This document shows, piece by piece, positions 7,050 through 9,890 of a DNA stretch of 9,890 nucleotides. The stretch lies in assembly GCA_009777165.1 (NCBI GenBank), contig WRML01000053.1, forward strand, positions 1-9,890, written 5' to 3'. Each line of letters opens with the position of its first letter. The stretch's first letter is position 1. Under the pieces are notes generated by a model that had not been told where the DNA came from, ran no database searches, and saw only the letters and a list, made by a program, of their open reading frames with translations. The DNA comes from Kiritimatiellota bacterium (GTDB lineage Bacteria > Verrucomicrobiota > Kiritimatiellia > RFP12 > UBA1067). The position numbers and the translations under genes are program-made.

Positions 7050-7202
7050 TTACTCATGTTGACCTCTTCCTACCTCTCTATTTCTGCAACCTACCCCGTT
7101 TCTTTCGTCCATGACAGATTGGCGTAAGGTCGGCAAAAATGTGTAACCTAAGCGACAATAGAAAACACCAAAAAACAAAATAATAACAAAAGCCTTTTTC
7201 AT
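7050..7202 (-). CDS. Short ORF with signal-peptide-like N-terminus, possible N-terminal half of a split gene
   Basis: The 50-residue frame begins MKKAFVIILFFGVFYCRLGY, a positively charged start followed by a hydrophobic core, as in a signal peptide or membrane anchor. Its ATG overlaps the stop of the membrane-protein gene at 7199 as ATGA, a classic arrangement for coupled translation, and this is the main support for it being real. The rest (T-L-R-Q-S-V-M-D-E-R-N onward) looks less protein-like, and the TAA at 7052-7050 is followed at once in the same frame by the ORF at 6861-7046. It is either a very small membrane-associated peptide or the 5' part of a gene disrupted by mutation. Confidence 0.45.
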   Translation of the reverse strand: MKKAFVIILFFGVFYCRLGYTFLPTLRQSVMDERNGVGCRNREVGRGQHE

Positions 7203-8155
7203 TTGTCTGTGTTGATATTATCATTGCGCATTCTTGTTGCGGCTTCGTCGAACAGCCATGTGACAGGCGGGCCGTTTGTCATTGAAAAGATCAGAAACTT
7301 AGGCATAGAGGTGATGGATTCGCTGGAGACCATATGTATTTGAAGCGTCTCTGAGTCTATTGATTCAATCCGATGTGGGAGGTGGTATCCGGCATACATT
7401 GACCCGCTGAAGAAATAATGTTTCGGGGCATAGCGGATAGTGTCTTCATTTTCAATTGTAACGCCGGTATCGTCATGCTCTTTTGCGTACTGTCGAAGGA
7501 AGGCATACACGCATGGTTTTGAATTTTTCAAGTTCCACCACATCCATCCCCCTCGTATGGAGGAAATCGTTCCTTGGCGGTAGATGAGAGTTTGCCCCGA
7601 TATCAAAAACACATAACCGTTTGCTTCTAAAATACTGGAAATGTCCGTATGAAAAAGGGTCGGCAAGATTTCAGTGCGTCCCGATGCCCAGCGAATACGC
7701 AGTTTCTTTTTGATGTTTGGATCTTGAAACCCTGGGGATATGGTTGTCTTGATGATGAGTTCATGTCCGCCATTCAGAGGGACTTTGGTCGTGACTCTTT
7801 TTGTGTCCATTTCTTGAATAACCCAGAATGTGCTGATTCTGCCCACGGGGACACAAGTCAATAGCCACACACTGGTGAGAAACACTCTGGACACAATCAA
7901 ATAGCCTCGCTGAATTTTCGTATGGATTGTTCGGCACGGACGATTACGGCACCAAAGAACCACGGTGCTTATAGGTATGGCGATAAAAGCTCCGCCACTC
8001 ATTAAGAGCAACCATCCTGTTCTTGCGGAAGAGGAGGAGCATATGGAGAATACGATGCCGAGGATGGTTGCAAGAGCATACAGGTTGGCAATCGTATAAA
8101 TCAAACGGACATTCTCCGCTCTATCCTTTAATCGTTTCTCCTCTTTGTCAGGCAT
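7199..8155 (-). CDS. Membrane protein with three helices and a large extracytoplasmic domain, unknown function
   Basis: No family is recognised for this 318-residue protein. The ATG (8155-8153) follows a good ribosome site, GAGGAA, about six bases upstream. A charged N-terminus (MPDKEEKRLKDRAENVR) is followed by three hydrophobic segments at about residues 19-38, 47-68 and 85-105. The loop between the second and third is strongly basic (R-N-R-P-C-R-T-I-H-T-K), so by the positive-inside rule the N-terminus is cytoplasmic and the C-terminal region of about 210 residues is outside the membrane. That domain is rich in beta-type sequence (VPLNGGHELIIKTTISPGF, YVFLISGQTLIYRQG). It lies between the two secreted paralogues, 78 bases after the upstream one, and its stop overlaps the next small ORF. 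Codon use is visibly more AT-rich than in the lipid and recD2 genes. Confidence 0.8.
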   Translation of the reverse strand: MPDKEEKRLKDRAENVRLIYTIANLYALATILGIVFSICSSSSARTGWLLLMSGGAFIAIPISTVVLWCRNRPCRTIHTKIQRGYLIVSRVFLTSVWLLTCVPVGRISTFWVIQEMDTKRVTTKVPLNGGHELIIKTTISPGFQDPNIKKKLRIRWASGRTEILPTLFHTDISSILEANGYVFLISGQTLIYRQGTISSIRGGWMWWNLKNSKPCVYAFLRQYAKEHDDTGVTIENEDTIRYAPKHYFFSGSMYAGYHLPHRIESIDSETLQIHMVSSESITSMPKFLIFSMTNGPPVTWLFDEAATRMRNDNINTDK

Positions 8156-8179
8156 ATTGTTCCTCGGTTGTTTAATTGG

Positions 8180-8233
8180 TCATCGTTGCTTTTGCCGTTT
8201 CATTTCCAGCAAGATTGATTGCATCTCCTCTTG
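8180..8233 (-). other. Coding-like in-frame extension beyond the stop of paralogue B
   Basis: Directly after the TAA (8236-8234) that ends paralogue B, the same frame continues for 17 sense codons reading QEEMQSILLEMKRQKQR before a TGA at 8182-8180. This continues the charged, helical character of the preceding tail (PTPEQKER), and the TAA could derive from CAA by one C-to-T change. A recently acquired stop, readthrough and chance are all possible; the stretch is short. Confidence 0.35.
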
Positions 8234-9481
8234 TTATCGCTCTTTCTGTTCGGGCGTGGGGATGACAGGGTTCTGCTCCCTCTCCCGTTGTCGCCTCTTG
8301 CGTTGCTCGATGTCCTGGATATTGGCGGTGTCGCGGTCGTAAAATGTCCCGGAGGCTATTTCCGTGTACGCCTGATATGCAGGGACATAAGAATTGTAGT
8401 CCTTGGTATTCTTCTTATCTATGTTCGGTCGGTTCCGCCACGCAAGACGGAATGCTTCCGCGAGGGGATCATAGTTCGGGTCGTCTTCAAATCTATTGAC
8501 CTTCCTTCCCCATTTTGCCGCCTCAATAATTTCCGCGTCGCGTTTTGCAATCTCCTCGGATGTCCGCTGGTACTTCTCGGGGAAATATCCGACCTCCTCG
8601 CGGAATCGCAAAAGTCCAAGTGCCTTTTGGGCCAACTGTGAACCAGTATCAACGAGATAATAATCGTGGTTTCTCCTGTCCCAGCGTGTACGACACGTAA
8701 AGGGTGTCTCGCTGTCCCATCCCACCTGCATCTCGAAAAAATCCCCCGTAGCCTGCAGGATAGATTTTGGGCGGATGTCGTCCTCACGGAATATCTCGTC
8801 GGGGACGTCCTTCCCCTCTTTCTTCATTTGGAGGGCTAAGTCCTTCCATTGCGGATACCGCAACCGTGATCCGGCCCTCATCACGCTTGCCATGTCCTCC
8901 GAGTCTTTGCATCCCACGAAAAGGTTTACCCCTGCCTCTGTGTCCAGTACCCTGCACCGCTTCGCCACGCTTGCCCAGTCCGGCGGGGATGACATTCGCG
9001 ACGCAAGCCGCTTGCACTCGTCCAATGGGAAATCGAGATTGGCGGTGACACGCCCAAGCCCGATTGCGGCAATGTCCCGACACCGCTGGGCGAGGAGCAG
9101 GTTGCCGATACCATCCGCCACGGCGCACCATTCCATCAGGTCGAGCAGTTTGTGCGTCTCCGCGCACAATTCCTCGGTTGGCGGCAATTCTTGGAAATGT
9201 TTGGCGACCTCCTCTAAACGCTCTACCAGCGCAAACCCGAAGTCCCGTGCGGCAGTCGCGACCCTGATTTTTTCCTCACCCTTCATCCGAGCCTCGATAT
9301 GCCACTTCGAAGGAATCCTCGGCACGGGGATGTCCCGTGCCACCGCCAACAATCCCGCTATCCCTCCATCCTGCAATGCAACATTGAGGTTTTCCACTCG
9401 TTTCAGTTCCGTCGTTTCCGTCGCAAAGGCGACAACTGTAACGATGGTCATACCGATACAGAGTATGATTCTTCTTTTCAC
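8234..9481 (-). CDS. Secreted protein of unknown function, paralogue B
   Basis: This is the second member of the unrecognised family also encoded at 5611-6804. I place the start at the GTG (9481-9479), giving 415 residues, because it yields a signal peptide (V-K-R-R-I-I-L-C-I-G-M-T-I-V-T-V-V-A-F-A, cleavage near residue 20) that aligns with that of paralogue A and has AAAGGA about ten bases upstream. An in-frame ATG at 9574 would add 31 residues unlike the paralogue and bury the signal peptide. Shared blocks are PRIPSKW (54-60), AARDFG (77-82), WCA (118-120), FREEVGYFP (293-301), KRDAEI (313-318) and DTANIQ (384-389), with conserved C119, C134 and C156. The tail from about 388 is a charged R/E/Q stretch ending in a proline-rich PVIPTPEQKER. 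The central section (about 190-280) diverges strongly between the two. It is followed after 78 bases by the membrane-protein gene, probably in one transcript. Confidence 0.85.
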   Translation of the reverse strand: MKRRIILCIGMTIVTVVAFATETTELKRVENLNVALQDGGIAGLLAVARDIPVPRIPSKWHIEARMKGEEKIRVATAARDFGFALVERLEEVAKHFQELPPTEELCAETHKLLDLMEWCAVADGIGNLLLAQRCRDIAAIGLGRVTANLDFPLDECKRLASRMSSPPDWASVAKRCRVLDTEAGVNLFVGCKDSEDMASVMRAGSRLRYPQWKDLALQMKKEGKDVPDEIFREDDIRPKSILQATGDFFEMQVGWDSETPFTCRTRWDRRNHDYYLVDTGSQLAQKALGLLRFREEVGYFPEKYQRTSEEIAKRDAEIIEAAKWGRKVNRFEDDPNYDPLAEAFRLAWRNRPNIDKKNTKDYNSYVPAYQAYTEIASGTFYDRDTANIQDIEQRKRRQREREQNPVIPTPEQKER

Positions 9482-9720
9482 CGTATGATCATCCTTTCTA
9501 CCGAACTGAGACTCCTTTTCGACAAGGTAACGCGCCTTATATTCCAAAAACCCGCCCGCACCCGATGGACGCATTCAAATCATCAAACAGATCCCAAACC
9601 CATGTGTCAACTGTCATAGTGCATCCGTGTACCCAGAGCCGACCCCCGCCGTCATCGCCAGTCCCGTCATCATCCCAACCACCATTGCCGCAACCGTCTT
9701 TTTCCGTATGTGTTTCCTTT
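9476..9720 (-). repeat. Duplicated gene leader (ribosome site, spacer and start region)
   Basis: The leader of paralogue B (9497-9476) and a site 223 bases upstream (9720-9699) share AAAGGA, a 4-base gap, then CATACGG and an A-rich stretch, in the same order and spacing. In paralogue B, CATACGG runs into TG, creating the GTG start; the upstream copy lacks those two bases. The match suggests that the two 5' ends share an origin by duplication. The identical part is short, so convergence cannot be excluded. Confidence 0.45.
9537..9709 (-). pseudogene. Decayed short secreted-peptide gene upstream of paralogue B
   Basis: From 9709 to 9614 a frame reads IRKKTVAAMVVGMMTGLAMT and continues A-G-V-G-S-G-Y-T-D-A-L to a TGA. 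It has the shape of a signal peptide and sits behind a good AAAGGA ribosome site, but the codon in the start position is ATA. Comparison with the leader of paralogue B suggests that a GTG was lost with two bases. The TGA overlaps an ATG (9617-9615) opening a second frame of 26 codons, MTVDTWVWDLFDDLNASIGC, ending at a TAA (9539-9537). This second frame also looks protein-like. One interpretation is a single small secreted protein broken by start loss and a one-base frameshift; another is two coupled micro-ORFs. I recognise no family. Confidence 0.4.
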
Positions 9721-9804
9721 CACTTTGTGTTGTAAGCCTAATACTCCGTTGATTCAATAATTAACATGCCATTTTCGTGAGGGGAAGGCAAGAGAAAAAG
9801 TTAT

Positions 9805-9816
9805 AGTGAATTCACT
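9805..9816. promoter_or_regulatory. 12-base perfect palindrome, possible operator
   Basis: AGTGAATTCACT is a perfect inverted repeat with no spacer and lies about 100 bases upstream of the decayed signal-peptide frame and 324 upstream of the paralogue B start. On the minus strand it overlaps or abuts TATAAC, a possible -10 box. Such a site could bind a dimeric regulator, but no regulator gene is in the window and a 12-base palindrome can occur by chance. Confidence 0.3.
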
Positions 9817-9834
9817 TTAAAAGCGTACCGCGAC

Positions 9835-9854
9835 AACATCCCGTTAGGGATGTT
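9835..9854 (+). terminator. Perfect 8-base hairpin, possible terminator
   Basis: AACATCCC (9835-9842) and GGGATGTT (9847-9854) form a perfect 8-pair stem around a GTTA loop. On the plus strand it is followed by a pyrimidine tail, TCTTTC, with only moderate T content; on the minus strand no T-run follows. It could be a weak terminator for plus-strand transcription, a dispersed hairpin repeat, or a processing site in the leader of the minus-strand cluster. Confidence 0.3.
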
Positions 9855-9890
9855 TCTTTCGGTAGAAGAGAACACAAAAAAAAATCATGG

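Larger units (their letters stand above)
9482..9890. other. Upstream region of the secreted-protein cluster
   Basis: No intact gene is visible here. The left part holds the decayed signal-peptide frame (9537-9709). The right part (9710-9890) is AT-rich and should contain the promoter of the minus-strand cluster; it has a 12-base palindrome (9805-9816), a perfect hairpin (9835-9854) and an A9 run (9876-9884). I could not identify a convincing pair of -35 and -10 boxes, though a TATAAC sits next to the palindrome on the minus strand. Confidence 0.5.

Noticed and set aside
6911..7057. 48-codon minus-strand frame starting at the ATG at 7057, behind a strong AGGAAGAGG site
   Set aside because: The ribosome site is good, but the product (MSKRCMARVFRLFQ...) looks like an out-of-frame shadow of the more protein-like ORF at 6861-7046. 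It is noted as evidence for restart or frameshift, not as a gene.
6861..8155. Toxin-antitoxin or immunity pair formed by the small ORFs and the membrane protein
   Set aside because: The overlapping small genes invite this reading, but no toxin, antitoxin or immunity motif is visible and the small ORFs may be one broken gene.

Overview
The window looks like chromosomal DNA from a bacterium with GC-rich core genes that probably makes phosphatidylethanolamine, so most likely a diderm. The mix of a psd-pssA-DUF502-recO cluster with a lineage-specific family of secreted proteins gives me an impression of an uncultured PVC-superphylum member (Kiritimatiellota, Lentisphaerota or Verrucomicrobiota). 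That is an inference from style; the window holds no marker gene that proves it.

Left part, minus strand (about 2542 down to 1): a compact operon read right to left. It encodes phosphatidylserine decarboxylase (psd), CDP-diacylglycerol-serine phosphatidyltransferase (pssA), a two-helix DUF502 membrane protein, and the first 86 codons of the repair protein RecO, which runs off the left edge. The junctions are an ATGA overlap, a 2-base gap and an 11-base overlap, so translational coupling is likely. PssA makes phosphatidylserine and Psd decarboxylates it to phosphatidylethanolamine.

Middle, plus strand (2938-5115): an intact RecD2-type SF1B helicase, divergent from psd across a 458-base AT-rich gap with poly-A/T runs and a 9-base purine tandem repeat.

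Gap 5116-5610: no gene, but two structured elements. One is a pair of long inverted arms built from a degenerate 9-base unit (5177-5275). The other is a 126-base element with 25-base terminal inverted repeats enclosing two small hairpins, resembling a MITE or other palindromic repeat (5327-5452).

Right part, minus strand (about 9709 down to 5611): visibly more AT-rich and made of genes I cannot assign to a known family. Two proteins of about 400 residues with signal peptides (5611-6804 and 8234-9481) are clear paralogues of each other. Between them lie a protein with three membrane helices and a large extracytoplasmic domain (7199-8155) and a short secreted-protein gene that looks split by an in-frame stop (6861-7202). 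Upstream of the second paralogue is a decayed signal-peptide ORF whose leader closely resembles that paralogue's leader. The locus therefore looks like a repeatedly duplicated and partly decaying cluster of cell-envelope or secreted proteins. It is the least explained part of the window.
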